A DNA stretch of 64,000 nucleotides, taken from the NCBI GenBank assembly GCA_041740975.1, contig JBGSKV010000127.1, positions 1 through 64,000 of the forward strand. The letters run 5' to 3'. The notes below the pieces were generated by a model that was not told the DNA's origin, did not search any database, and worked only from the letters and a program-made list of their open reading frames with translations. Both the position numbers and the translations under genes were made by a program. This document shows positions 53,726-63,084 of the stretch, one piece after another. Within the stretch, counting starts at the first letter, position 1, and every line of letters begins with the position of its first letter. Source of the stretch: JBGSKV01 sp041740975 (GTDB taxonomy: Bacteria > Bdellovibrionota_B > Oligoflexia > Oligoflexales > JALZUQ01).

Positions 53726-56374
53726 TTGAATACGACTCAAATAAAATACCCGCCGTACAGCATCATTGCGATGTTTCTTCTCGTGGCGTGTTCCGCCCTT
53801 GAAGTTTCCGATCGTTCTAGTTCAGACGATGACGACGTCGCTTCGCCAGTTGGAATCACAGGTTCTTCTTTGGCTTCTTTTGAGAATGCGCGCACACGTT
53901 GTGGTCAAGTTAAGCAGCCGAATGAAATTGGAGTGTATGAGGTCTCATGCCGCGTCGTCGTCGCCACAAATGGCGAGGAAATCAATGCCACAGGCATACT
54001 TCCAGAAACGGCAATCCTTTGGGAGGAGCCGAAAGTGAGCGACGGTTTGGTGTCAAGCGTCCGATGTCAAATCGACAATAGTTCGCTTACTCAAAGCTGC
54101 TCGGTTGAAGTAAAGTCTTTCTCTGCAAAAATTGATTTCGGTTTTAAAATTTCAAGTAAAAAGAAAGAGCGAAAAGAATCTGTTGAAGTACTGCTCCCGT
54201 ACTCAGTTAAAGTTGCGGCAGGTTTTGTACCTAACTTGGCGCTCGTCGATACCGAAACTCGAATATCAACTAAAGAAAATAAAGACTATAGGCAGAGTAA
54301 TGGACTTCAATCGCGTCCCTTTCACCCGAGTTTAATGAAGCTGAGTCTGACTGAGCCGACCGGGTGTCATACTGCAAATGGGTTCTATTTTCTAAATTCC
54401 GAAAGTGTATATCTTCTGAAAGATGGGATGATCCGGCATTTTGCGGGTAGTCACTATCAAATTTCTATAGACCAGAGCGCCGATGCTTTACGTTACAAAC
54501 TATCGTCCAGTCTCGCCAGAATCGCCTGCAACGAAGAAGAAATATTTTTGTTAGAATCCACCAGGATCGTTGCTATCTCGCAACGAACCAGTATAGTTCG
54601 GATGGTCAAAGATCAGATTCCTGCGCAAACTAATTTCTATGCAAAATCGAATTTTGATGTGATGGACGATGGAACCGTTTTTTATATGAGACAAAATGAT
54701 CTCATGCGTCTCAATAGTAAGACTGGAGAAGAGTCCGTTTTTATAAAGGACCTTGGTTTCGAGTATTTGGGAGATACTCCAATCCATCCATTTAATTTTA
54801 AAATGTTAGAAAATGGCGATTATTTGGTGCTGGAGAGGCATAATACTTACGAGGATTCTGAAGCTAACCTATATTTGCGAAAAACTATCAACGGGCAAAC
54901 AAGCCGAGTTCCGCTGATCCGCACGGATATTGCAATGATCGGCGACGACGGCCTTGTTTATGCAATTTCTGAAGAATGGGCAGGGATTCTCATAAAAAGC
55001 AGCATTGTCGTATCAGATCAAATGGGCAAAGTAGTGAAGACATCACCTTTGAATTGGACCCGGTCTCGAGGAGGTATGTACGATTCCATTCCATTTGGTT
55101 TTATGTCTATTAATAAAAGCGCGCAGATACATGCGTATGATGCCGTTAAAGAAGAAATTGCGTTTTTAGATCCCAAGAATAACTATGTTCCTGTCGTAGA
55201 CACTGCGTCCGATGGTAAAGTCCTCAAAGATATTAGGAGTGTTTCGATTTTGCCGAGCCACCCGGGATTTGATGCGAATGGAAATATAATTTATTTTGAT
55301 CACAATGTTTCGCAGTTTTTTAAACTTAAAGATAGCAAAAATGAAATATTTGGGATTGGCAGTTATGTGGACAGGGTGAATTGCTTAAGAATGAATGGAG
55401 TCGCATACCGAAACAACTCCATGGTAAAAGCTTGTATTAACAATATCACTGCTGTGAATTTCGACAATCAGTCCAATGTTCCGATCATCGATTTTGGCGA
55501 ACACTATTACGGTTCAGACGGTATGCCATTGGAAGGCCCCGTCGCTGAAGTGTCTACAGCCAATCCTCAAGCCATTGTAGAAGACGCAAAAGGGACGATA
55601 TTCTTTACAGACGAACATCTCGTTCGTAAAATTGAGGGTGGTGTCGTTAAAACCATAGCCGGCATGCGTGTCCTTGGTCCCTATGGTGAATTCATTGGTG
55701 GTTATGTTGACGGGCCTGCGCTGCAAGCGCAATTTCATGAGCCTACCGGATTAGCTCTTGGGCCAAATGGAAGTGTTTTTGTTGCGGATAAATTTAACCA
55801 TCGCATTCGCGAAATTTACAAGTCGCCCGATAATACTTGGCACGTGAAGACTGTTGCAGGCAAAGGTTCGGTAGGTTCAGAAATTAATCCTTCAAGATTT
55901 TCCGGAGATAACGGTCCTGCATTGGATGCCGAATTAAACTGTCCAACTGATATTGCGGTTACGAAGCAAGGTACAGTTTACTTTTTGGATGGGAGTTGCT
56001 CAAGCGTTTCGGAAGCGAATGTTGGATATTTTGCCAAGTTTCCGCCTGCGGTGTTGAGGAAGAACTTACGACTACGTAAAATTGAAAGCGTTGAACGTAA
56101 CGGTCGGACGGAGTCAATTATTACGACTGTATTTGGCGGCGAGAAAAATAAGGAATGCGGTTCAGGAAAAGTGCTAGGTAAAGCTACCGTTGAAAACTTT
56201 AGTAATGCAGTTGAGACAAGTCTTAGTATGATTTGTCAAGGTGTGATCACTGGATTCGCGTTGCGCGACACTTGTGATAAAAATTCGGGTGGTATAGACC
56301 TTGCAATTACTCAAGGTTTTTATAGTAGATTCGGAAACATCGTGCATGTAACTTTACCATGTAAAAATCAGTAG
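53726..56374 (+). CDS. Large lipoprotein with C-terminal NHL-type propeller
   Basis: An 882-residue lipoprotein (lipobox LVAC) starting at TTG after AAAGGT. A short acidic linker DDDDV follows the signal. The first half is an unrecognised beta-rich region; the second has NHL-like repeats such as EPTGLALGPNGSVFVADKFN (about 672-691) and CPTDIAVTKQGTVYFLDGS. It is probably an exposed beta-propeller for binding. A weak TATAAT box lies at 53628-53633. Confidence 0.8.
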   Translation: MNTTQIKYPPYSIIAMFLLVACSALEVSDRSSSDDDDVASPVGITGSSLASFENARTRCGQVKQPNEIGVYEVSCRVVVATNGEEINATGILPETAILWEEPKVSDGLVSSVRCQIDNSSLTQSCSVEVKSFSAKIDFGFKISSKKKERKESVEVLLPYSVKVAAGFVPNLALVDTETRISTKENKDYRQSNGLQSRPFHPSLMKLSLTEPTGCHTANGFYFLNSESVYLLKDGMIRHFAGSHYQISIDQSADALRYKLSSSLARIACNEEEIFLLESTRIVAISQRTSIVRMVKDQIPAQTNFYAKSNFDVMDDGTVFYMRQNDLMRLNSKTGEESVFIKDLGFEYLGDTPIHPFNFKMLENGDYLVLERHNTYEDSEANLYLRKTINGQTSRVPLIRTDIAMIGDDGLVYAISEEWAGILIKSSIVVSDQMGKVVKTSPLNWTRSRGGMYDSIPFGFMSINKSAQIHAYDAVKEEIAFLDPKNNYVPVVDTASDGKVLKDIRSVSILPSHPGFDANGNIIYFDHNVSQFFKLKDSKNEIFGIGSYVDRVNCLRMNGVAYRNNSMVKACINNITAVNFDNQSNVPIIDFGEHYYGSDGMPLEGPVAEVSTANPQAIVEDAKGTIFFTDEHLVRKIEGGVVKTIAGMRVLGPYGEFIGGYVDGPALQAQFHEPTGLALGPNGSVFVADKFNHRIREIYKSPDNTWHVKTVAGKGSVGSEINPSRFSGDNGPALDAELNCPTDIAVTKQGTVYFLDGSCSSVSEANVGYFAKFPPAVLRKNLRLRKIESVERNGRTESIITTVFGGEKNKECGSGKVLGKATVENFSNAVETSLSMICQGVITGFALRDTCDKNSGGIDLAITQGFYSRFGNIVHVTLPCKNQ

Positions 56375-56377
56375 TAG

Positions 56378-57484
56378 TTAATAGCGGATTATTTTGGCCG
56401 CGACGGGCCAGTGATCGGAAACCCCGGAATAATTATTTTTTTCGGCGCGAAAGCGTTTAGGCTGACCTTCCGGCGATGATTGTTCTTTGTCCGTATTGAC
56501 AATAACCACCGACTTGGGATCGAGACGCCATGCTGGTCTGTTTGGTTTGGGTTTATCGGAAGTTTCTCGCAAGACCAGAATAGCGTCTAGAAAATTCCAA
56601 GAACGATCTGCTCTGTAGTAATACGTACCCAGGCATTGCTTGCATCCTTCAATATGCGAAACATACCAATAGGCCCCCAGATTCTTTCGAAAAAGTTCGT
56701 TGCCTTCAAGGCTATTGATATTAAAGTCTCCCGCCGCAATGACTAGGTCGGAGTATTCTGCAGCCTTAGACCCAAGCTTGTTGAGAAAATCAATCATTTG
56801 AACTCGTGTCTGTTTGGGATGGGCTTGTGAAGGTAAGTGAACGGCAAAGACTGTGACTTTACTGCCGTGAATGAGTAGATTTGCTTCGAGTATGCTTCGA
56901 CTCTCTTTGTTGTCGGCTCTTTTCTCTTTTGAAGCATGTAAAATGCCAGGTTTGGCGAGAGGGAAACGCGATAAAATCGCCACGTCTATGCCTCTTTGAT
57001 CAGATCCCTCTAAAAGAAGAACTGTTTTATATTCAGACGGCCCCAAATAGACTTTATTCAAAGCCGAAACGACGGCAAGGTTTTCGACTTCTTCGAGTAC
57101 CAGAATGTCGGGCCCTTTCCCTTCGTATTGCAATATGACCCTCGATAATGCTGCCATCTTTGCTTTCAAAATCTCGTTATTCCAATCCGTCGTATAACAA
57201 TAATGCAGGTATGGCACCGCAATGTGGTCTTGGCAGTTTTTATTGTGCTGTGGATCTTTTTTCTTTATTTCAAGTGGAAGATACTGAAAGTCGTTCTTGC
57301 CAACATCATGCGTCGTATCGAAAAGATTCTCGACATTAAAGGTCATCACACTGATTGGTGGCGCCATAGGCGAAGGGGGTTTGCTGTTGGCGAGCAAAGC
57401 CATAGAAGGCATAGATAAGAGTAGTATTCGAAAAGAAAATTTAGCGGTTTTGCGAAGCGATCTGAGGAGAAACAGGGTTCTCAT
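56378..57484 (-). CDS. Endonuclease/exonuclease/phosphatase-fold secreted protein
   Basis: A 368-residue EEP-fold enzyme. After a probable signal peptide (ending near ALLANS) come MTFNVENLFD (catalytic Asn/Glu), LVLEEVEN, HLPSQ, AAGDFNI and SDHWPV, the complete metal and histidine set. It could cut nucleic acid or phosphodiesters in the periplasm. The ATG at 57484 overlaps the carboxypeptidase gene by 44 bases; the longer frame lacks a signal. Confidence 0.88.
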   Translation of the reverse strand: MRTLFLLRSLRKTAKFSFRILLLSMPSMALLANSKPPSPMAPPISVMTFNVENLFDTTHDVGKNDFQYLPLEIKKKDPQHNKNCQDHIAVPYLHYCYTTDWNNEILKAKMAALSRVILQYEGKGPDILVLEEVENLAVVSALNKVYLGPSEYKTVLLLEGSDQRGIDVAILSRFPLAKPGILHASKEKRADNKESRSILEANLLIHGSKVTVFAVHLPSQAHPKQTRVQMIDFLNKLGSKAAEYSDLVIAAGDFNINSLEGNELFRKNLGAYWYVSHIEGCKQCLGTYYYRADRSWNFLDAILVLRETSDKPKPNRPAWRLDPKSVVIVNTDKEQSSPEGQPKRFRAEKNNYSGVSDHWPVAAKIIRY

Positions 57485-58367
57485 TGTGCAATTGAATGGC
57501 TGATGCAAACATATGGAAGAGAAAGTTTTCATATTCGAAGAATTTAGCATCATCCACAGATTTTGTCTCTTCCGTGTCACTTCGCCCAGTGACTTCTAAG
57601 CAGAACGCGTAGGTTTGATTGCCCCAAAAAGCCCAATCCTCAAAAGCACCGCCGTCACCTAGGCCTGCAGCCGTGTGAAGTTCGTAACCTGTAAGCTTAG
57701 GGAGATTCTTGTTCAGACTGTCCATCCATTTGCGATAATTTTTTAACTGGTCAGGCGTGTAGTCGGTGAAATTGCCGAAAATAAGGGGATTACTCGGAGC
57801 AACTATCCAGTTGATATAACCATGGATATCGACGGCCGCCGTGTACTTGAATTTCTTTAGGACAGATTTGACGGCTCTTGTTTCGGGCTCACTAAATGAC
57901 TTGGCACCTGGATTTTCGCGAGTCCTACCAAACATAATGGAAAAGTTTCGGTTCAAGTTCACTTGTTGTGAATTGTAGCGTTGCTTAGAAAGATAACCAT
58001 CAGGATTGGCGACTGGAATAAAATCGAAGCTTGCGAATTCACTTAGCTGACTCAAGGGGCCTTCGCCAGCCTGTAAGCGTTTGATTAGCCAAGCGTTGAA
58101 TAAGATGGCCCCGCGCTCATTGCCGTGAATACCGGACTGTAAAAGAAAACGATATTTCTGTGGTTTTTTTGATTCTAGTGAAAAAAATGGAATTTCATAT
58201 CCATTGTGCGAAACGAGAGAGTTATCTTTTATGACCTTGTGAATCGAGGAAATTTTGATGGGTGCTAAGGTTTTTGACCGTGCAGTTTTTGCAAATGCTG
58301 TTGGCGCTACGCAAACTAAACAAGCGCTGATGGCCACGTTTAAGGATTTGGAGATCAATCTGAGCAA
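57441..58367 (-). CDS. Secreted M14-type zinc carboxypeptidase
   Basis: A 308-residue secreted metallopeptidase with signal ending near TAFAKT. Zinc ligands are H81 and E84 (SGIHGNE) and H182 (DIHGY); substrate-binding NRN at 139-141 and catalytic E258 (CLEVTG) are present. M14 members of the MpaA type trim murein peptides, a plausible but unproven role here. Start is TTG after AGAGG. Confidence 0.9.
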   Translation of the reverse strand: MLRLISKSLNVAISACLVCVAPTAFAKTARSKTLAPIKISSIHKVIKDNSLVSHNGYEIPFFSLESKKPQKYRFLLQSGIHGNERGAILFNAWLIKRLQAGEGPLSQLSEFASFDFIPVANPDGYLSKQRYNSQQVNLNRNFSIMFGRTRENPGAKSFSEPETRAVKSVLKKFKYTAAVDIHGYINWIVAPSNPLIFGNFTDYTPDQLKNYRKWMDSLNKNLPKLTGYELHTAAGLGDGGAFEDWAFWGNQTYAFCLEVTGRSDTEETKSVDDAKFFEYENFLFHMFASAIQLHNENPVSPQIASQNR

Positions 58368-58553
58368 GGAGAACCTCTGAACAGTTCAGTTCGTAATCGA
58401 ACCTTGTCCAGAGTCTTTGCAAAGGTTTAACCACTATAATTTGCCGAAATGATTGGGATTAGTTGGGGTGTGGTCGTGGATCTTTTGGCCGCATGTCAAC
58501 TTATTTTACAGCTTAAGTCCCCGTTGCGATTAGCGAATTCCGGAGAATCGAAG

Positions 58554-59102
58554 CTAAGTTATCGGAACAAAAATTTGTTTTTGATAGAACTTCAGTTCTT
58601 CAATGCTTTCCAAAATATCATCCAGCGCGCGATGTTTGCTTTCTTTTTTGCTGAACTCAGGACCTTTTGGATACCAGTTCTTATAAAGCTCTTTGAGGGT
58701 GCTAACGTCGATCAGACGATAATGCAAATGCTGTTCGATTTCGGGAAGGTACTTCACAATGAAACGGCGATCCTGCCAAATGCTATTGCCACAAAGCGGG
58801 CTGCTTTTAACGGCCGTATGTTTTTTGAGAAATGCCAAAGTTTTATCGTTAGCTTCTTGCAATGTTGTTTTCGAGTCGAGAACTTGTTGCCACAGTCCCG
58901 ACTTTGAGTGGTGAGTTTGATTCCAATCATCCATCGTTTGGAAAAGTTCCGGCCTTTGCTGAATGACGAAAGTTTCGCAGGAGGCCACAATCTCGAGATG
59001 AATATCGGTAATGACAGTAGACCACTCCAGAATCACATCAGTTTCAGGGTTCAAGCCACTCATTTCCATGTCCATCCAGACCCATAATTGCTTCGCTGCC
59101 AA
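58554..59102 (-). CDS. orn: Oligoribonuclease
   Basis: A 182-residue DEDDh exonuclease that finishes short RNA oligomers and pGpG. WVWMDMEMSGLNPETD opens the domain and the final HRALDDILESI carries the last catalytic residues. The TTG at 59102, after GGAG, gives exactly the normal length; the frame runs on upstream to 59279 without family sequence. Confidence 0.95.
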   Translation of the reverse strand: MAAKQLWVWMDMEMSGLNPETDVILEWSTVITDIHLEIVASCETFVIQQRPELFQTMDDWNQTHHSKSGLWQQVLDSKTTLQEANDKTLAFLKKHTAVKSSPLCGNSIWQDRRFIVKYLPEIEQHLHYRLIDVSTLKELYKNWYPKGPEFSKKESKHRALDDILESIEELKFYQKQIFVPIT

Positions 59103-59301
59103 CGTGAACTCCTCGATTTTTTCTGTGAAACCAAGTGTATATTTTTTAAACCGAAATGCAAAGCTTAAGCGCGGATTCTGTTTTGGCAGCGAATATGAAG
59201 CTGTCGCACATTGGAGTTTACCGCTTTGCCAATTGTGTTTATGATCTTCTTCTAGGTTCTCTGCAAATTTAATACTCAAGATTCAAGAGGGGCTGCGCGG
59301 C

Positions 59302-60393
59302 ATGGGGCAAAGAGTCATACTATCAAAATTTAACAGAATCATTGGAATCGTCGCTTTGATCGGTATCGCGTTCATCGCGTGCACAAAGAAATCGCCAGTT
59401 GTCAGTTCGGCACCAGGTGCGCCTGTAGCGACAATCGATGGCATAGCCTACACAATGGATGACCTTGGCAAAAAAAGTCAGGGCGAATTTTTTGAAATCG
59501 AACAGAAAAAATATGAACTGATTCGCCAAGCGGCCATGACTATCTATTTTGAAAAGTTTTGGGAAGACGAAGCGAAGAAATTGGGTGTAACCGTTGCCGA
59601 AGCTCGTCAAAAAATTCTGGACGAAAAAGCTAAAGTATCGGACGAAAACTTTAAAAAAACTTACGATCAGTTGAAGAACCATCCGCAACTCGCCTCTCGA
59701 CCCGAGGAAGAGCGCAAAAAAGAAATTCGCAACTACCTGAAGCAGCAGGCCGAAGCGGACTATATGCAAACTCTAGTTAAAGAAGCAGAGTCAAGTGGGT
59801 CGGTGGAGATTAACTATCCTGAGCCGCAAGAACCAACTTATAATATCGCTGTTCGTGATGATGATCAGATTCGCTTTGGGCCGGGTGACTCTGATATTAA
59901 GCCCATTTCCTGCAAGGGAGACGATTGCATCACGATCATTGAATACTCGGGTTTTCAATGTCCGGCATGCCGACAGTCAGCGGGTGCGACGATGGAAGTA
60001 TTGAACAAATACAAAGGTAAAATTCGTTGGGTCATGCGCGACTTCCCGCTTAGTTTTCATAAACGATCAACGCCAGCCGCGATTGCTGCGCATTGTGCGG
60101 GAGATCAAGATAAGTACTGGCATATGTACTCACGTTTTTATGAAAACGGTAAATTGGAAGACGCTGATATCCAGGCTAACGCTAAAGAATTCAAGCTTGA
60201 TATGAAGGCGTTCAATGAATGTCTTAAGTCAGAAAAATACGCGGAGCTTGTTGAGAAAAACTTGCAATCAGGCATAGAGTACAGCGTCAATGGCACGCCT
60301 GCATTCTTTATAAATGGCCGCAAACTTGGTGGCGTGAATCAGTTCTCAGCGTTTCAAAAAATCATTGATGATGAACTCAAGAAAAAAGGTTAA
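59302..60393 (+). CDS. DsbA-like lipoprotein with SurA-type helical N-terminus
   Basis: A 363-residue lipoprotein (lipobox FIAC, C27). Residues 40-165 are helical and charged, as in SurA-type chaperone domains (PVATIDGIAYTMDDL start). The C-terminal thioredoxin fold has CPAC at 220-223 and the cis-Pro site NGTPAFFINGRKLGG. It is probably an envelope-bound thiol oxidase or isomerase, complementing the VKOR-DsbA protein at 1857-3080. Confidence 0.9.
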   Translation: MGQRVILSKFNRIIGIVALIGIAFIACTKKSPVVSSAPGAPVATIDGIAYTMDDLGKKSQGEFFEIEQKKYELIRQAAMTIYFEKFWEDEAKKLGVTVAEARQKILDEKAKVSDENFKKTYDQLKNHPQLASRPEEERKKEIRNYLKQQAEADYMQTLVKEAESSGSVEINYPEPQEPTYNIAVRDDDQIRFGPGDSDIKPISCKGDDCITIIEYSGFQCPACRQSAGATMEVLNKYKGKIRWVMRDFPLSFHKRSTPAAIAAHCAGDQDKYWHMYSRFYENGKLEDADIQANAKEFKLDMKAFNECLKSEKYAELVEKNLQSGIEYSVNGTPAFFINGRKLGGVNQFSAFQKIIDDELKKKG

Positions 60394-60434
60394 GGGTTTT
60401 CTTCTTCCGAAGCCTCTTCCGTTTCCGGCCTTGT

Positions 60435-61403
60435 TCATTCAGGCGAGGTAGCGGGCGGGGCTTCTGGATTCTCAGTTGGTAATGCAACGCCGTCGACAGC
60501 TTCGATTTGACCTTCACTATCAGCGCCCTCTTCCTTGGCAGCATCGCTCTCGGTGCCCAGTTCATCTTCGGCGCTCACCTCATCTTCGTCACTAAACTCA
60601 GTCTCTTCGTCGTCATCGTAAAATTCTACATCTGGAATGGCTTTGCTCCCATCCAGTGGACGTCCGAAGTCTCCCGTATCGACGAGTTCTTGCCATTGCG
60701 AGTCTGTGATATGGCGATGCTTACGCAGGAGCATGGCAGTCCAAGCATAACGTTTCTTGAGCCGTGGAGAGAGCGATTGTTTGCGCAGGCTCTCACCATA
60801 TTTTTTGGGACTCGGCAAAATGATGGACAAGAGAACAGATTCGCGAGGGCTCAAATGAGAAACACCTTTGCCAAAATATCGACGCGCCGCATTGCCGACT
60901 CCATATATGTCCGTGCCCAGCTCAATGATATTGAGATACCAGGTGATGATTTGTTGTTTTGTCAGAATATTTTCCGTGTAAATCGTGCCTTGGAGTTCTC
61001 GGAATTTGCGGATGTAAGAACGGCTATTGGATAAAAATGCGTTCTTGATCATTTGCTGGGTAATCGTGGAGCCACCGCGAACAATTTTGCCAGCTTTCAT
61101 ATTGCGACGAAAGCTCGCTTGAATTTCAAATAAATCGTATCCATCGTGTGACCAAAAATCGATATCTTCCGTCATGACAATCGCATAAACGAGAAGTTTG
61201 GGAACGCTATCGTATTTGACCCATCCCGGTATGGTGGGTCCGTATTCCAAGGGCTGCATTTGGCCATTGGCAAGTTTACGCTTAATAGTGATAGGTCCGT
61301 GCTTGAGTTTGCTAACGGATGGGGTCAAGAAAAAGACGATGACGAACGTGAAGATAAGACTAAAAGAAATGAACTTTAACTTGCGCTTGGTGAAGAGTTT
61401 CAA
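60435..61403 (-). CDS. mtgA: Monofunctional peptidoglycan glycosyltransferase (GT51)
   Basis: A 322-residue glycosyltransferase with one N-terminal membrane anchor. TEDIDFWSHDG (E79 catalytic) and RGGSTITQQMIKNAFL are the GT51 signatures. It polymerises lipid II glycan strands without a transpeptidase domain. The last 80 residues are acidic (DDDEETEFSDEDE), absent from E. coli MtgA. TTG start after AGGA. Confidence 0.93.
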   Translation of the reverse strand: MKLFTKRKLKFISFSLIFTFVIVFFLTPSVSKLKHGPITIKRKLANGQMQPLEYGPTIPGWVKYDSVPKLLVYAIVMTEDIDFWSHDGYDLFEIQASFRRNMKAGKIVRGGSTITQQMIKNAFLSNSRSYIRKFRELQGTIYTENILTKQQIITWYLNIIELGTDIYGVGNAARRYFGKGVSHLSPRESVLLSIILPSPKKYGESLRKQSLSPRLKKRYAWTAMLLRKHRHITDSQWQELVDTGDFGRPLDGSKAIPDVEFYDDDEETEFSDEDEVSAEDELGTESDAAKEEGADSEGQIEAVDGVALPTENPEAPPATSPE

Positions 61404-61420
61404 CGGAGAGTATTCCTAAA

Positions 61421-61451
61421 AAAGTGCCCCGCAAAATATCCTTTGCGGGGC
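61421..61451 (-). terminator. Rho-independent terminator
   Basis: GCCCCGCAAA (61442-61451 on the minus strand) pairs perfectly with 61426-61435; the loop has six bases and TTTTTT follows after AC. It ends the 61462-62016 transcript just before mtgA. Confidence 0.85.
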
Positions 61452-61461
61452 GGTAGATATA

Positions 61462-62016
61462 TCACGGATGCTTAATATAGAAATAGCCGCCAAATAATAC
61501 GGTGTCGCCTTTCATGGAAACGTAAACAATGTAGTCATTGTATTTTTTGAGACACAAAAGACCTTTGTATTCGTCGCCATAGCTTTGCGTGTGCGTATCA
61601 TAGCAAAGTCCATTGTCCGTTGTCGCAACCACTACTTTTTTCAACTCTAGCCGTGCATAGTCTTTGGAAATATTTGCTCCACTATCATAATGATCGGGCT
61701 TTGAATCGAGGTAGCTAGATGTGTAACAGCCGAGATTTTCCTCAGGAAAAAGTGGACCTAAGTCCTCGCGATGCATTTCACAAACAAGATAACTTCCGCC
61801 TGGAGCATTAGGTGTGTCTTTAAAGAAAGAGCGACCTGACCAGTTACCCAAAACATCTTCTGCTGTGGGCGTCGTGCCTTGGTTATAAAAACCGATCACC
61901 TGATCAAGTTTGCTTTCTTGACCATCGATAAAGGCTAAAGGTTCTGCCGCCATCGCGACGTTGTGGGTGGCTAAGATTGCCAGTAAGAGTGCAAAACAGG
62001 TGATCATTCTCTTCAT
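61462..62016 (-). CDS. Secreted protein of unknown function
   Basis: A 184-residue protein starting at ATG 62016 after GAGGAAA. The signal ends near VAMAAE. The mature part has several cysteines (VCEMH, LGCYTS, GLCYD, LLCLKK), probably paired in disulfides, and a beta-rich ending GGYFYIKHP. No family recognised. Its own terminator follows. Confidence 0.8.
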   Translation of the reverse strand: MKRMITCFALLLAILATHNVAMAAEPLAFIDGQESKLDQVIGFYNQGTTPTAEDVLGNWSGRSFFKDTPNAPGGSYLVCEMHREDLGPLFPEENLGCYTSSYLDSKPDHYDSGANISKDYARLELKKVVVATTDNGLCYDTHTQSYGDEYKGLLCLKKYNDYIVYVSMKGDTVLFGGYFYIKHP

Positions 62017-62124
62017 ACTTTTTTCCTCAAACAAATTTTGTACATGAATTGTGTTGGGAAGTTAGCAAAATAAGACCAAGAACACTACTGAAACTAAGGA
62101 CTTAGGTCGGAAACTGCAAAAGCT

Positions 62125-62151
62125 AACCCCCTTAAACCACTGGGGTTTTTC
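62125..62151 (+). terminator. Terminator-like hairpin without an upstream gene
   Basis: On the plus strand AACCCC (62125-62130) pairs with GGGGTT (62142-62147), followed by TTTCT. No plus-strand gene ends here: the region 62017-62275 is intergenic between a minus-strand gene and the PilZ gene. It could end a small RNA or a leader transcript. Confidence 0.4.
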
Positions 62152-62275
62152 TAAAAAACCTCAAGAATAGCTTCAACTTGCCGAATCCCAATATGTTCAA
62201 AGGAACGGGAAGTGCAAGCGCACTTTCTGAATAAAGCATCAGCAAAAACTTTAAAATGCTTGGGGCACTAAGGTT

Positions 62276-62689
62276 ATGAACACCGCTGTCAAAAAAGATT
62301 TGGAAAAGAATCGTCGCAACAATCAACGCATCTTCTTAGACAATGCCTTAGAAGTTGAGATGTGTTCAATAGGCGGACTCGTGAAGTATACGCTTCAGAG
62401 TCGAAATATTTCTCATACCGGATTGTTCCTCGACTTTGAAAAGCCGGGACGCTTTCCTTTTACGACTTCCAGCATTATGGAAGTATGGCTGAAGTTACCA
62501 GAAGAAGGCTTGGTCTTCTTCAACGGCAAGATGGCAAGAGTCGTCTATCCCGAAGATGAGCATGCAAAATTAACGGGTCCCGGCATCGGCATCCGTATTA
62601 TTCAGATCGACCGTAAGAATGAAGAGCGCCTTTTCCGCTTTCTTCAAGATTTGCATCCAAAACATAAAAACCAAACTGGCGCGGCTTAA
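62276..62689 (+). CDS. PilZ-domain protein
   Basis: A 137-residue single PilZ domain, a cyclic-di-GMP receptor. The RxxxR site is RRNNQR near residue 13 and the second motif is SRNISHTGLFLDF at about 42. The C-terminal half is beta-rich and ends in a basic helix. It likely couples c-di-GMP to motility or envelope targets. Its TAA stop lies at the edge of hairpin D. Start lacks a strong ribosome site. Confidence 0.85.
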   Translation: MNTAVKKDLEKNRRNNQRIFLDNALEVEMCSIGGLVKYTLQSRNISHTGLFLDFEKPGRFPFTTSSIMEVWLKLPEEGLVFFNGKMARVVYPEDEHAKLTGPGIGIRIIQIDRKNEERLFRFLQDLHPKHKNQTGAA

Positions 62690-62785
62690 TCGGGGACACA
62701 TAACAGAATTGTATAAAAAACAAACTCCAGGTTCAGCCGAACCTGGAGTTTGTTTTTTATACAATTTAGTTATGTGTCCCCGATT
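62688..62785. repeat. Long hairpin D (47-bp arms), bidirectional terminator
   Basis: Bases 62688-62734 pair with 62739-62785 except for one dinucleotide. From outside in: GGGGACAC box (62692-62699), a variable block, TATAAAAAACAAA, then the G+C-rich inner stem CTCCAGGTTC with a four-base loop. This matches hairpins A and B in layout and box. It begins within the stop codon of the PilZ gene. Confidence 0.88.
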
Positions 62786-62847
62786 GCTAGACTATCGCTC
62801 TAAAATCATTTAAATTTTAGTATCGAAGAAAAAAAGTGGAGAGTGAC

Positions 62848-63084
62848 ATGAGTTCTGATTGGAAAACTATCGACTTGCCAGCGGGTTGCCGATTATTAAA
62901 AGCGCACAGCTTTACCCTGATGATCAGTGGCGACACATATGATTTGGAAGTGGATGAATACTCCAACGGAAAGTTTACCGGTCACGGCGAACATTCCACC
63001 GATGAATCTTCTGTCGTTGCATCTGTTCATGGTAATTCGGTGAAAGAGTGCTTGGAAAGACTCATCACGAATATCAAAGCCTAA
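62848..63084 (+). CDS. Small conserved-type protein upstream of NamZ
   Basis: A 78-residue acidic protein. ATG 62848 follows GGAGAGTGAC; four codons upstream are also in frame. Probably a small alpha/beta fold. The next gene's frame overlaps its end by up to 37 bases, so the two are likely co-translated. Function unknown. Confidence 0.7.
   Translation: MSSDWKTIDLPAGCRLLKAHSFTLMISGDTYDLEVDEYSNGKFTGHGEHSTDESSVVASVHGNSVKECLERLITNIKA

Noticed and set aside
59103..59279. N-terminal extension of oligoribonuclease
   Set aside because: The family starts at residue 60 of the open frame, right after a GGAG site and TTG.
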